Of a stretch of DNA of 64,000 nucleotides, positions 24,908 to 36,232 are shown piece after piece; position 1 is the stretch's first letter, and each line of letters starts with the position of its first letter. The position numbers were made by a program, and so were the translations under genes. This stretch comes from Verrucomicrobiota bacterium (lineage in GTDB: Bacteria > Verrucomicrobiota > Verrucomicrobiia > Opitutales > Opitutaceae), in contig JAEZGX010000017.1 of assembly GCA_023416735.1 (NCBI GenBank), positions 137,641 through 201,640 of the forward strand. Direction: 5' to 3'. The notes under the pieces were generated by a model. That model ran no database searches. It worked only from the letters and a program-made list of their open reading frames with translations, and had not been told where the DNA came from.

Positions 24908-26982
24908 GTGCCTTCCTTACGACCGGGAGCCGCGCCGGGCGAGTCCGCCTTCGTAAGTCCTCCGCTCCTCGGTTCCGCGTGAACATGCCGATGCGTGACG
25001 AGCGACAACAACATGACTTCGTCGCGCATCATGTCCTGCCATTGAAAACTCGACGCCGTCTCGTCCGGCGACTTCAGCAGCCGCACATCACCCATGCCGC
25101 CGACGCCAGTCACCGTAACGAAGCCGCTGCCATCCGCCGCCTCGAGCGCCACCCGACCCAGCCCGCGATCGATCACGCGGAAATGCGCAGCGGGCGTCGA
25201 TGCCGATGGCGCGCCGAGCGGCACCGGACGAAGCATGCCATTCCACGCCACGAGGCGGGTGTCATCGGCCAGGCTGGTCAGCGTGATCGTCTTGCCGATC
25301 GGAATGCGATCGCCGCGCCCGTTTACCTGGGGCTCGACCACGGTGAAGCGATCGAAATCCGCGTGCCCGCCCGGCCGCCCGCTGGTGTTGTAGGCAAAAA
25401 GCGAATATCGCACGCCCTGGAAGGTCTTGAGCTGAAACACCATCGTGAACGCCTGGCCGAGCGGCACGAAGGTCGCGCCGTCCGTGCTGTAGCTGAACGT
25501 CGCCTGCTCCGACATGAAGTCGCAGGCGGCGCGCAACCACACGCGAGTCGCCCCCTGCGGCAGCGGAGCCGTCGCGGTTTCGCCCGTGCGCTCGTCGAAT
25601 TGCGCGATCGTCACTCCCGTTTCGTTGCGCGTGACCCCGATCCAGGCATACGGATGATTGAGCAACGCCAATCCAGCCACGTCGCCCGGCTTCAATCCCG
25701 TAACGTCGAGTTCCGCGGTCGGTATCGACTCCGGCCCTACGGCTCGCTGCGTCAGCGTATTTCTCGCCGTCCAGAAATTCTTCGCCGGCTGCGTCTGCAA
25801 ACGCAGGAAACCCGCGCGCGCTCCGAGCGACCACTTCGAGTCCTCGGGCACGTGATTCCATTGCCAGACGGGATTCAATTTCGGCCCGTTAAACTCGTCG
25901 TCGCGCGCGTAAGGTGCGCTCCGCTCCGACGGTGTGTCCGTCTTCGGTTTCACCCAGGTTCGCGGCGTGCGCAGCAGATTTCCGGGCAGACCGAAATAGG
26001 GCCAGCCGTCTTTCCATGTCACCGGCGACAGGCAGGTGAGCCGCCCGATGGAGTTGTGGTCCATCATCGAAAAACCCCACCACTCGCCCGCGGGCGTCTG
26101 CACGATGCCACCCTGGTGCATCGGAATCGCGCCCGTCTGTTCCCGCTGCGGCGGCACGAGTTCGAATCCTGGCTCGCCGCGCCCCATCCCACGCAGGCGC
26201 CACCCATTGCCTTCACCGAAGGTTTCCTCTGCGCTGATGGTCGTGATTTCGTAAGGCCCTTCAGGACGATCGGCGCGCGCGCACACCATGTAGCCCACCG
26301 GATTGTAGTTCGCGCTGATAATGTAGTAGCGGCCGTCGATCTTGTAGAAATGCGCGCCCTCGCCCATCCCGCTGCCTTTCGGAATCAGCGTGCGTTGCGT
26401 CTCTTTCTTGATGTCACTCAGGTCCGGCTTCATCTCGGCGAACTGCAGGCCATCGTATCCCCAAACTACATACACCTTGCCGTCGTCATCGAAGAGCACC
26501 GAGAGGTCGTGCAGCGAGCTGTCCAACTCCTGGTGTTTCCAGGGTCCCGCAGGATTCGTGGCGGTGAAATGCTGCGTCTTTCGGCGGTTCACATTCGTGA
26601 AGATGTGAAAGGTTCCGTCGTGATACCGAAAGCACGGCGCCCAGATGCCCTGCCCGTAAATCTCACCTTCCTCCAACCGGAATTCGGGACCGAGATCGAG
26701 TTTCTCGACGGCGTAGGACATCAGCCGCCAGTTCACGAGATCGCGCGAATGCAACACCGGCAGCCCGGGCATCGTGTGCATCGTCGTGCCCGTCAGATAA
26801 AAATCGTCGCCGACACGAATCAGGTCCGGATCGGAAAATTCGTCGAAAAAGAGCGGATTCGTGAAGGTGCCGTTACCGTTGTCCGCGGTCCAGGTGCCCG
26901 GCGTCGGTGCCGCCGCGAACGACGTGGAGATCAGGGCGACAAAACTTAGCAGCAGGAGGCGACATTTCGTGATCAGGGACAT
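24877..26982 (-). CDS. GH43 beta-xylosidase/arabinofuranosidase-like multidomain enzyme
   Basis: A 701-residue secreted enzyme (signal peptide about 1-24). The GH43 propeller covers about 35-330 with F-S-D-P-D-L-I (base Asp), L-S-V-L-F-D-D-D-G-K-V-Y (second Asp region) and M-G-E-G-A-H-F-Y-K (acid Glu). A beta-sandwich of the xylosidase C-terminal type follows (about 365-565; D-E-F-N-G-P-K-L-N-P-V-W-Q-W). A C-terminal beta-trefoil-like segment (about 570-700) may bind carbohydrate. It probably releases xylose or arabinose from xylo-oligosaccharides. It heads the operon with the DUF1593 and smaller GH43 genes and faces the divergent FG-GAP/TPR pair. Confidence 0.85.
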   Translation of the reverse strand: MSLITKCRLLLLSFVALISTSFAAAPTPGTWTADNGNGTFTNPLFFDEFSDPDLIRVGDDFYLTGTTMHTMPGLPVLHSRDLVNWRLMSYAVEKLDLGPEFRLEEGEIYGQGIWAPCFRYHDGTFHIFTNVNRRKTQHFTATNPAGPWKHQELDSSLHDLSVLFDDDGKVYVVWGYDGLQFAEMKPDLSDIKKETQRTLIPKGSGMGEGAHFYKIDGRYYIISANYNPVGYMVCARADRPEGPYEITTISAEETFGEGNGWRLRGMGRGEPGFELVPPQREQTGAIPMHQGGIVQTPAGEWWGFSMMDHNSIGRLTCLSPVTWKDGWPYFGLPGNLLRTPRTWVKPKTDTPSERSAPYARDDEFNGPKLNPVWQWNHVPEDSKWSLGARAGFLRLQTQPAKNFWTARNTLTQRAVGPESIPTAELDVTGLKPGDVAGLALLNHPYAWIGVTRNETGVTIAQFDERTGETATAPLPQGATRVWLRAACDFMSEQATFSYSTDGATFVPLGQAFTMVFQLKTFQGVRYSLFAYNTSGRPGGHADFDRFTVVEPQVNGRGDRIPIGKTITLTSLADDTRLVAWNGMLRPVPLGAPSASTPAAHFRVIDRGLGRVALEAADGSGFVTVTGVGGMGDVRLLKSPDETASSFQWQDMMRDEVMLLSLVTHRHVHAEPRSGGLTKADSPGAAPGRKEGTCFRWEEVSL

Positions 26983-27184
26983 GAGAATTTTGAACGGGGT
27001 AAAGGGGTTGCGCGGCGGACTCCACCAAGGCGGTGATGGGGCGGCGATTATGTAGGGTAAGGAAATCCGCCTGGCTCAAGCTGTCATTGGATATAGTTGC
27101 AGCTATTTCACGGGACAGACGGTCGCTTTACGTTCCACCATCCGTGCAACTGACACCTTCGTGAAGCCCAGACTCGTTCAAACG

Positions 27185-28477
27185 ATGTTCGCGCAGCTGA
27201 GCCCCGTTCGATCCCTTTGCCTGTTCGGCGGATTGCTGTTTCTCGTCGCCGGCTGCTCGCGCGACGATGCGACACCTTCGCTCGCTCCCACGCGGTCCAC
27301 GCCGAAGATCGATCCAAATCTCACCTTCGTCCCAACGCCGCTCGGCGCGCCGGCCTCCGATTTTGGCCGGCCGATGGTCACTCACGTGAACATCGTCGAT
27401 CTCGACCGCGATGGTTTGCCCGACGTGCTGTATTGCGATGCCCGCCTCAACACCGTGCGCTGGATTCACCAATCGCCTCGAGGCATTTTCAACGAACACA
27501 TCATCGCTGAAAACATCGCCGGCCCCGCGCACGTGGAAGCCGCCGATCTCAATGGCACCGGTCGGCTTGACGTGCTGGTCGCGAGCATGGGGCAAATTCT
27601 TCCCAACAACGATCGCATCGGCGCCGTCATCGTGCTCGAGAATCTCGACAATCAGCGCTTTCACCGTCGCGTGCTGCTCGAAAACACGGCGCGCGTCACC
27701 GATGTCCGGGCCGCCAATCTTCACGCGCACGCCGATGGTCGCCTCGATCTCATCGTCGGCCAGTTTGGCGGCGTGCAGGGCGAGACACGGGTCATGAAAA
27801 ACGAGGGCGACTGGCAATTCACCAGCCGCGTCGTCAACGTGCTCTCCGGCTGTGTGAACGTTCCCGTGGCTGACTTTAACGGCGACGGCGTCCCTGACTT
27901 CGCCGCATTGATTTCGCAGGAGTGGGAGGAAGTTCACTTGTTTCTCAACCGCGGCCCGGGACAACTCCAGGAATCGATCGTGTGGGGTTCCACCAACGAG
28001 GATTACGGCAGCAGCGGTCTCGCCGTCGCCGATGTTAACCGCGACGGAAAACCCGACCTGATCTACACCAACGGCGACGGTTTCGACTACGCCATGCAGG
28101 CGCCGCGCCGCTGGCACGGCATGCAATGGCTGGAAAATCGCGGTAACGGCTTCTTCAAGTTCCACCGCGTCGGCGATTTTCCCGGCGCTTACGGTCCGAA
28201 CGCCGCGGATCTCAACGGCGATGGGACCATCGATCTCCTCGCCGTGAGTTGTCTCGCCGACTGGAGCGATCCGAAATCGGTTTCGATGATGGCTTGGTTG
28301 AACGACGGCGATGGAAACTTTACTCCGGTCGTCCTCGCCCACCGGCCCATTCAGCTCGTCACCGCCGCGGTGGGCGACCTCGACGGCGACAATATTCCTG
28401 AAATCGTGACCGGCGGTTTCCACGGCCTTCCGCCTTTCGAGGAAACCAGCAACATCACCCTGTGGCGAAGACAGTGA
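27185..28477 (+). CDS. FG-GAP/VCBS-repeat lipoprotein
   Basis: A 430-residue protein. ATG 27185 gives a compact lipoprotein signal with lipobox L-V-A-G-C (about 20-24); the upstream GTG 27161 is an alternative. At least six calcium-binding FG-GAP/VCBS loops are visible, such as D-L-D-R-D-G-L-P-D-V-L, D-F-N-G-D-G-V-P-D-F and D-L-N-G-D-G-T-I-D-L-L, giving a beta-propeller anchored by a lipid. It probably binds glycan or protein at the cell surface. The downstream TPR gene overlaps its end by 16 bases, a pairing often seen in Verrucomicrobia and Planctomycetes. Confidence 0.85.
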   Translation: MFAQLSPVRSLCLFGGLLFLVAGCSRDDATPSLAPTRSTPKIDPNLTFVPTPLGAPASDFGRPMVTHVNIVDLDRDGLPDVLYCDARLNTVRWIHQSPRGIFNEHIIAENIAGPAHVEAADLNGTGRLDVLVASMGQILPNNDRIGAVIVLENLDNQRFHRRVLLENTARVTDVRAANLHAHADGRLDLIVGQFGGVQGETRVMKNEGDWQFTSRVVNVLSGCVNVPVADFNGDGVPDFAALISQEWEEVHLFLNRGPGQLQESIVWGSTNEDYGSSGLAVADVNRDGKPDLIYTNGDGFDYAMQAPRRWHGMQWLENRGNGFFKFHRVGDFPGAYGPNAADLNGDGTIDLLAVSCLADWSDPKSVSMMAWLNDGDGNFTPVVLAHRPIQLVTAAVGDLDGDNIPEIVTGGFHGLPPFEETSNITLWRRQ

Positions 28478-30270
28478 AACGAGAATCTCCCGTATCCGCA
28501 GTGCCACGACAGAAGCGTCGAGCGTTTCTCCTGCTCGGCGGCGCGGGCCTCCTCGTTGCCTTCGGTGGCATCGCAACGTGGACGTGGCACGAACGCCCCT
28601 CCGCAGCGGCGGTGAGCGAGGCGTTGCCTGCCCGTCCCCCACTCGCGCCGCACGCCGAGATTCTGGGACGCCGGCTAACCGAGGCAGAAGAAAAAGCCCG
28701 GAAGTCCGCGACTGCGATCGACGGGATGATCGAACTCGGCCGGCTGTATCACGCCAACGACTTCATCCCGGAAGCGGACGCGTGCTGGCAGTGGTTGAAG
28801 AACCGGCAACCGCGAGAAGCGAAATGGACCTACTATCTCGCAGATCTTCGTCGCATGGAGAGCGACTACGCAGGAAACGTCGCATTGCTCGAAGCAACGC
28901 TCGCCCTCGCCCCCGATTACTCGCCCGCACATCTGCAGCTCGCGAATCTCGCGTTCAAGTCCGGCGATCTCGAAACCGCTGGTCGATACTACCGTGATCG
29001 GCTGAAGGCGCTGCCGCAGGATCCCTACGCGCGACTCGGACAGGCGCGGATTGCGTTGCAACAAGGACAACCCAACGAAGCGAAGCGTCTGCTCGAAGAG
29101 CTGTTGAAGGACTCGCCGCATTTTTCCAGCGGTCACAATCTCTATGCCGAACTTCTCGCCACCGCCGGCGACGAAGCCGGCGCCAACCGCCATCGCTGGC
29201 TCGGTCGGGAAACGCTGCGCTACCGCGAACCGGACGATCCGTGGCTCGATGAGCTGCGAGCGTGGTGTTACGACTACGATCGTCTCTGCGTGTTCGGCAC
29301 CGTCGAACTGCAAACGGAACAGCTCGACCAGGCAGTCACGTGGTTCGAACGTGCCATCGAGATCCAACCCAACCGTTCCGAGGCCTACGAGTTGCTGGCC
29401 AGCGTGTATTTGAAAAAGAATGACGCCGCGCGGACGGTTCGTCTGCTGGACAACGCGCTGCCTCGCATTGAACGCACGAAGTCGGCGGGAGTTTTCGCGT
29501 TGCTGAGCCAGGCTCATCGCCAGTTGAAACGGCCGGCCGACGCGTTGCGCGTGGCCCAACAGGGCATCGATCAAATCGGCTCCCGGCCCGAACTTCTCGC
29601 TGAGCTTGCTTCGTCGCTCGCCGATGCCGGCCGGCACGAGGAAGCCGTGCAACGTTGGCAGGAGGCCCTCGCGAAAAGTCCCGGCGATGCCGGCATGAAT
29701 TTCAATCTGGCGAAATCGTTTCTCGTTCTCCGCCGGCTCGACGACGCCCTCGCGGCGCTCGATCGCTCGCTCACGCTTCGCCCCACTTACCTGCCCACGC
29801 TGCTCTTGCGGGGCGAGATCGAGCTACAGGCAAATCACCTGGATGCGGCGGAAAAATACCTGCGACCGGCCTTCGAATTCCATCCCGAGGACCCTCAAAC
29901 CCGGCGGCTGCTGGCCCGCTGGCATTTGCAACGAGGCGCCGCGGCCGAGGCGCGCCGCGACACCGACGCCGCCGAACAGAATTATCGCGACGGCCTCGGG
30001 CTTGACGCGAACCAGCCTGAACTGCTCGTCCGGCTCGGACTGCTTTATTTGCTTACTCAACGCGCCACCGAGGCGATCGAGCCGCTCGCGTCGTTTCATC
30101 GGCTGCAGCCGGAGAGCGCTCCCGGCTGTCTCTTCTTGGGACAAGCTTACGCGGCGACGAACCAACGCGAAAAAGCCCGCGAAGTCCTGACGAAAGGCGA
30201 ACAACTCGCCGACCGCGCCGGCAACACGAGGATCGCGAACGAATGCCGCGCACTGCTGCAGCGCTTATAA
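28462..30270 (+). CDS. Membrane-anchored TPR protein
   Basis: A 602-residue protein starting at GTG 28462 inside the preceding gene (GTG 28474, which makes a GTGA overlap, is an alternative). A basic N-terminus and one membrane helix (about 21-39) precede more than ten tetratricopeptide repeats covering about 75-600, with typical A-x-x-x-L-G-x-x-x and A-x-x-x-Y/F patterns. No enzymatic motif. TPR arrays mediate protein-protein contacts, and the tight coupling to the FG-GAP lipoprotein suggests the two work together. The partner and purpose are unknown. Confidence 0.85.
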   Translation: MAKTVKRESPVSAVPRQKRRAFLLLGGAGLLVAFGGIATWTWHERPSAAAVSEALPARPPLAPHAEILGRRLTEAEEKARKSATAIDGMIELGRLYHANDFIPEADACWQWLKNRQPREAKWTYYLADLRRMESDYAGNVALLEATLALAPDYSPAHLQLANLAFKSGDLETAGRYYRDRLKALPQDPYARLGQARIALQQGQPNEAKRLLEELLKDSPHFSSGHNLYAELLATAGDEAGANRHRWLGRETLRYREPDDPWLDELRAWCYDYDRLCVFGTVELQTEQLDQAVTWFERAIEIQPNRSEAYELLASVYLKKNDAARTVRLLDNALPRIERTKSAGVFALLSQAHRQLKRPADALRVAQQGIDQIGSRPELLAELASSLADAGRHEEAVQRWQEALAKSPGDAGMNFNLAKSFLVLRRLDDALAALDRSLTLRPTYLPTLLLRGEIELQANHLDAAEKYLRPAFEFHPEDPQTRRLLARWHLQRGAAAEARRDTDAAEQNYRDGLGLDANQPELLVRLGLLYLLTQRATEAIEPLASFHRLQPESAPGCLFLGQAYAATNQREKAREVLTKGEQLADRAGNTRIANECRALLQRL

Positions 30271-30277
30271 CCGACAC

Positions 30278-30302
30278 GGCGGCAGGCTTTATGCCTGCCG
30301 CC
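30278..30302. terminator. Bidirectional hairpin terminator
   Basis: Perfect 10-bp stem GGCGGCAGGC (30278-30287) / GCCTGCCGCC (30293-30302) with loop TTTAT, placed between the convergent TPR gene (ends 30270) and GH97 gene (ends 30316). It probably stops transcription from both sides. A shorter related sequence (CGGCAGGCTT) follows the DUF4175-like gene near 16980. Confidence 0.7.
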
Positions 30303-30315
30303 TTCGACCCGAAAC

Positions 30316-32250
30316 TTACTCGAACAGCACCGCGCCGCCATTCGGCGCCAGCGTCAGTTTGATTTTCCCGTCCGCGGCGACCGTCACCTTTTTCGTCGCC
30401 GCCTCGCGGCCGTCCGCTTGGTCGTGAATCAACGTCAGCGTGCGGCCCGCGAGGAACGGAATCGAAAGCGCGAGTTCCTTCCGCGTGTTTTCGCCATTGG
30501 TTGCGGCCACATACCACGTATCGCCGCTGCGCCGCGCGAGCGCGACGTCCCGACCGGGGTAACCCGCCAGATAGCGAACGTCGTCCCAGCCAGCAGGAAC
30601 ACGTTTCAGAAAATCGATCACGAACGCGGGTTGTTCATCGAGATTGTTGGGCGTCAATCCGACGTGCTGCAGCGGCGACTGGTAGAGCACCATCGTCGCG
30701 AGCTGAAACGCATCCGTCGTCCGTCGCAGATTGCCCTTGTCCGCCTCGCGGTGAAACCGCGCGTTCAACACCAGCGGACCGTAGTCCATTGCCGACACGG
30801 GGTTTCTGACCAAGGAAAAGATCGTGCTGTTGAACGCCTCCTGGTCGGCGAAGCCTTGCGAGAAAATCAGGTTCTCCGAGGCCGTCACCGCTTCGCTCGT
30901 CATGTGATTTGGATACATGCGTTCCCAGCCGCGCGGCAGCGTCGCGCCGTGGAAATTGAGCATCAACCCGTGCGCATTGGCGTCGGTGAGGATGTCTTCG
31001 TAGAGCTTCATCGTCACCTGCTTGTCGCCGCCGAAGAAATCGACCTTCAGGCCCTTCACCCCGATGGATTTCAGCCACGCCATCTCACGCTGGCGGGCGG
31101 GCGCGCTGTCCATGAGATTGCGCGGGGTTTGCGGCGCGTCGTTCCAGGCGCCGTTCGAGTTATACCAGAGCAGCACGTCCACCTTCTTGGAACGAGCATC
31201 GGCGACGAGTTCAGCGAGTTTTTCGCGGCCGAGATTCGTGTCCCACATCGCGTCGATGAGGATGTATTCGTAGCCCATCTTCGCGGCGAGATCGATGAAC
31301 GTGCGCTGGTCGGCTTCGTTCATGCTGTCATCCTGCCACACCAGCCAGCTCCAGGTCGCGCGGCCGGGCCGATACGATTGCGATGCTTCGTAGAGCGGCT
31401 TCACGACGTCGGTCGCGACGGTGCTTTCGACGATCGGCGCGAGCGTGCGGCCAATCGTGAGCGTTCGCCACGGCGTCAACAACGGCAGCGCCGCCGACAC
31501 CGTCGCATCGCCCACGCCCGCATTTTCTTCCGCCTCGGGAAACGCGATGGGATATAAACCCGCCGCAGTGGGCTCGCCCAGACGCGACCCCACGTAGTGG
31601 CTAGACACACCGGTTTCAGAAACAAGCACCCAGCCATCGTCGCCAATCCGAAATAGCGCCGGAAACGTGAAGCCGAGACCGTGCGGCGACTTCGTTCCAA
31701 CGGGAACATCGATTTTGTAGGCTTCTTCGTAGCTCGGTTTCGAAGCCTTCCATCCCCCGCCCCACGGCACCTGATGCGTCACAAACGCGGTCGCTTTCGC
31801 CGGCAGATCGAAACCGGTCCGCTCGCGTTGAATCACGATCCGTTGTTTCTCGCCCCCCGAAATGCGGTAAGCGAACGCCACGTCGCGATCGCTCACGCGG
31901 AAGATCACTTCGAGATGATCGCCGTTCACATTTGTGAAACGCGCCGTGAGTTCATTGGCGCGGTAATGCACGTCGCGCACCTTGCCGTGCGGCAGCGTGT
32001 AGCGCTCGTCGATCTTAGCCGTGGAGACTTCGCCGGGCTTCAATCCTTCCGCGAAACTGCCGATACTCGTTTCCAAACCGAGCGGGGACGGCTCGAGGAT
32101 CGTGCGGCCTTCGTGGGTGACTTGATAGGAGAGCGCGCCGGCTTCGAGAGTCAGCGCAACGGCGAGGGTGCCGTCGGGACTGGCGATCTGCTGCGCGCGC
32201 AGCGAAAGGCCGAGAGTCAGGGCCAGGATAAGAACGAGAGGATGTTTCAT
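30316..32250 (-). CDS. Glycoside hydrolase family 97 (alpha-glucosidase/alpha-galactosidase type)
   Basis: A 644-residue secreted enzyme. ATG 32250 gives a signal peptide (about 1-20); the track start upstream does not. The N-terminal GH97 beta-sandwich (about 20-275) is followed by the TIM barrel (about 280-560) with W-S-W-L-V-W-Q-D-D-S, G-L-K-V-D-F-F-G-G-D-K-Q and L-N-F-H-G-A-T-L-P-R-G-W-E-R-M-Y-P-N, all family signatures, then a C-terminal beta domain. GH97 contains inverting alpha-glucosidases and retaining alpha-galactosidases; I cannot decide between them. It would remove alpha-linked galactose or glucose decorations. Confidence 0.9.
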   Translation of the reverse strand: MKHPLVLILALTLGLSLRAQQIASPDGTLAVALTLEAGALSYQVTHEGRTILEPSPLGLETSIGSFAEGLKPGEVSTAKIDERYTLPHGKVRDVHYRANELTARFTNVNGDHLEVIFRVSDRDVAFAYRISGGEKQRIVIQRERTGFDLPAKATAFVTHQVPWGGGWKASKPSYEEAYKIDVPVGTKSPHGLGFTFPALFRIGDDGWVLVSETGVSSHYVGSRLGEPTAAGLYPIAFPEAEENAGVGDATVSAALPLLTPWRTLTIGRTLAPIVESTVATDVVKPLYEASQSYRPGRATWSWLVWQDDSMNEADQRTFIDLAAKMGYEYILIDAMWDTNLGREKLAELVADARSKKVDVLLWYNSNGAWNDAPQTPRNLMDSAPARQREMAWLKSIGVKGLKVDFFGGDKQVTMKLYEDILTDANAHGLMLNFHGATLPRGWERMYPNHMTSEAVTASENLIFSQGFADQEAFNSTIFSLVRNPVSAMDYGPLVLNARFHREADKGNLRRTTDAFQLATMVLYQSPLQHVGLTPNNLDEQPAFVIDFLKRVPAGWDDVRYLAGYPGRDVALARRSGDTWYVAATNGENTRKELALSIPFLAGRTLTLIHDQADGREAATKKVTVAADGKIKLTLAPNGGAVLFE

Positions 32251-32296
32251 GTGGGTAAACGGCTTTGCGCGTAGTGTGATTTCAGATACGGATCGG

Positions 32297-33970
32297 TCAA
32301 CGCGTGGAGAGGGCGAAAACGGTCGCGATGTCGCTGACGGCATCGCGCGGAGCATCGATGACGAGCGAATCGTCGGACTGGACCCAGGTGGGTTTTTCAG
32401 CCGAACCGAGCCGGGTCACCTGCTTGATCGGCCGGTCAAGCAGGCCGGTCTTCGTCCCGAGAGATTTGAGATGAATCGCCGCGGTGGGCGGGCCCATGAT
32501 AAAAACATAAAGCATGTCGCCTTTGGTCGTGAATCGCACGTCTTCGGCGGTGAACGGCTTGCTTTTTCCTTCGTTGAACCCCTGCCCCTGCAACGGTGCG
32601 TTGCTCGCCATTTGCGGCCCCTCGCCCAGCACTTTCCACGGGCGCGTTCCGTGGATAGCCTCCTGATTCACTTCCATCCAAGCCGCGATGCCTTCGACGA
32701 TCGCGAGGGCGTCGGCGTCAGGCGTGCCATCGCCGCGCAGCGGCACACTGAGGAGGAGATTGCCATTCTTGCTGACGACATCGATCAGGGTGTGCACGAC
32801 GGTTTTCGCGGTCTTGTAACCGTGCTGGTCGAACAGACTCTGCTGGTAGTGCCAGTTGCCGAGACAGGTGTCGGTCTGGAATGGATGCGGCTCGATCTCG
32901 TGGCTGACGCCTCGCTCGATGTTCCACGCCATGCACCGACGCTGCTCCGCGTCGAGGATCTTGTTGAACATCACACCGTCGTCGCCGGGCTCGCGCCACT
33001 GGTTGCTTCGGTTGTAGAAATGCGCGGCGATCTTCAGGCCCGCATCGCTCACCGGCCAGAGCGGCAGCGCGGTATCGTCGAAATAGATCAGGTCCGGCTG
33101 GTAGCGGTCGATGAGGTCGATCGTGCGATTGTAGAATTTCTCGCAATACGCCTGGTCGGGCGGCGTGACACCATCGCCCCAATCCCAGCGGCTATGAATC
33201 TTGAGCGGCTCGGCAAAATCGGGAGCCGCTGCGTGGCGCTGCTCGTAAAGCTCCTGCGGATCGAGCCCCTCCCACCAAGTGCCTTTCCCGTCCGCGGCGG
33301 TGAGTTTCCCGTCGTAGGGCACGCCAGCCAGCGGGCCAGTTTTATCGGCACCTTGCGACGGTTCATACCAACTCCACGCGTGCGCCGCGTGAACGGAAAC
33401 GCCGAACTTCAGGCCGTTGGCGCGCGCGGCTTTTGCCCAGCCGGCGATGATGTCTTTCTTCGGGCCGACGCGGACAGAGTTCCATGACTGATATTTCGAA
33501 TCCCAGAGGTCGAGGTTGTCATGATGGTTCGCCAAGGCGAAAAAGTATTTCGCTCCGGCGCGCTTGTAGAGAGCGACGAGTTTCTCCGGATCCCAGTTCT
33601 CGGCTTTCCAGCGGTGAATGACATCTTTGAAACCCGCCTTCGAAGGATGGCCATATTTCTCGCGATGGAAGGCGGTGACATTGGGTCCCCACGCGGGCCC
33701 GTCTTCGAAATACAGATGGCGGGCATACCAGTCGCCCATCCCCGGTTCGCACTGCGGCCCCCAGTGAGCCCAGATGCCAAACTTCGCGTCGCGAAACCAC
33801 TCGGGCACTTGATATTGTTTCAACGAGTCCCAGCTGGGCGCGAACTTGCCCTCCGCCATCGGTTGCGCGGCGGTGCTGACGATCACGGTCGGGACGGCGT
33901 CGCTGGGAATCTGCGCGGATGCGATGACGGATGCTGCGAGTCCCGCGAAAGAGAGAAGAATGCGTTTCAT
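32297..33970 (-). CDS. Glycoside hydrolase family 29 alpha-L-fucosidase
   Basis: A 557-residue secreted enzyme; ATG 33970 gives a signal peptide (about 1-19). The GH29 barrel is recognised by W-F-R-D-A-K-F-G-I-W-A-H-W-G-P, A-L-A-N-H-H-D-N-L-D-L-W-D-S, W-S-W-Y-E-P and Q-P-D-L-I-Y-F-D-D-T-A-L-P-L-W, where the first Asp of F-D-D is the expected nucleophile. The C-terminal region (about 420-557) is beta-rich. It removes terminal alpha-fucose, for example from xyloglucan or fucosylated glycans. It lies 46 bases before the GH97 start, so GH29 and GH97 are probably one transcript. Confidence 0.9.
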   Translation of the reverse strand: MKRILLSFAGLAASVIASAQIPSDAVPTVIVSTAAQPMAEGKFAPSWDSLKQYQVPEWFRDAKFGIWAHWGPQCEPGMGDWYARHLYFEDGPAWGPNVTAFHREKYGHPSKAGFKDVIHRWKAENWDPEKLVALYKRAGAKYFFALANHHDNLDLWDSKYQSWNSVRVGPKKDIIAGWAKAARANGLKFGVSVHAAHAWSWYEPSQGADKTGPLAGVPYDGKLTAADGKGTWWEGLDPQELYEQRHAAAPDFAEPLKIHSRWDWGDGVTPPDQAYCEKFYNRTIDLIDRYQPDLIYFDDTALPLWPVSDAGLKIAAHFYNRSNQWREPGDDGVMFNKILDAEQRRCMAWNIERGVSHEIEPHPFQTDTCLGNWHYQQSLFDQHGYKTAKTVVHTLIDVVSKNGNLLLSVPLRGDGTPDADALAIVEGIAAWMEVNQEAIHGTRPWKVLGEGPQMASNAPLQGQGFNEGKSKPFTAEDVRFTTKGDMLYVFIMGPPTAAIHLKSLGTKTGLLDRPIKQVTRLGSAEKPTWVQSDDSLVIDAPRDAVSDIATVFALSTR

Positions 33971-34154
33971 GACCGAAGGGAGGGAAGAACCGCCGGGCGG
34001 CAGCCCGACTCCAGGATGAGATGAGCGGAAGCCAGCGTGAATCACGGCCAGCCAAGGACGATTTACGGCGGCCGCTCCGCGTGTTTTGCGGCGACATCCG
34101 GCCGACGGTTGCGCGAAGGCGTTACTCGTTGATTCGCTTCGTAGAAAAGAACGC

Positions 34155-36228
<2,074 letters not shown>

Positions 36229-36232
36229 GAGG

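Noticed and set aside
24790..26949. Plus-strand ORF of 719 codons opposite the GH43 gene
   Set aside because: Arg/His-rich shadow; the minus strand has clear GH43 motifs and a signal peptide.
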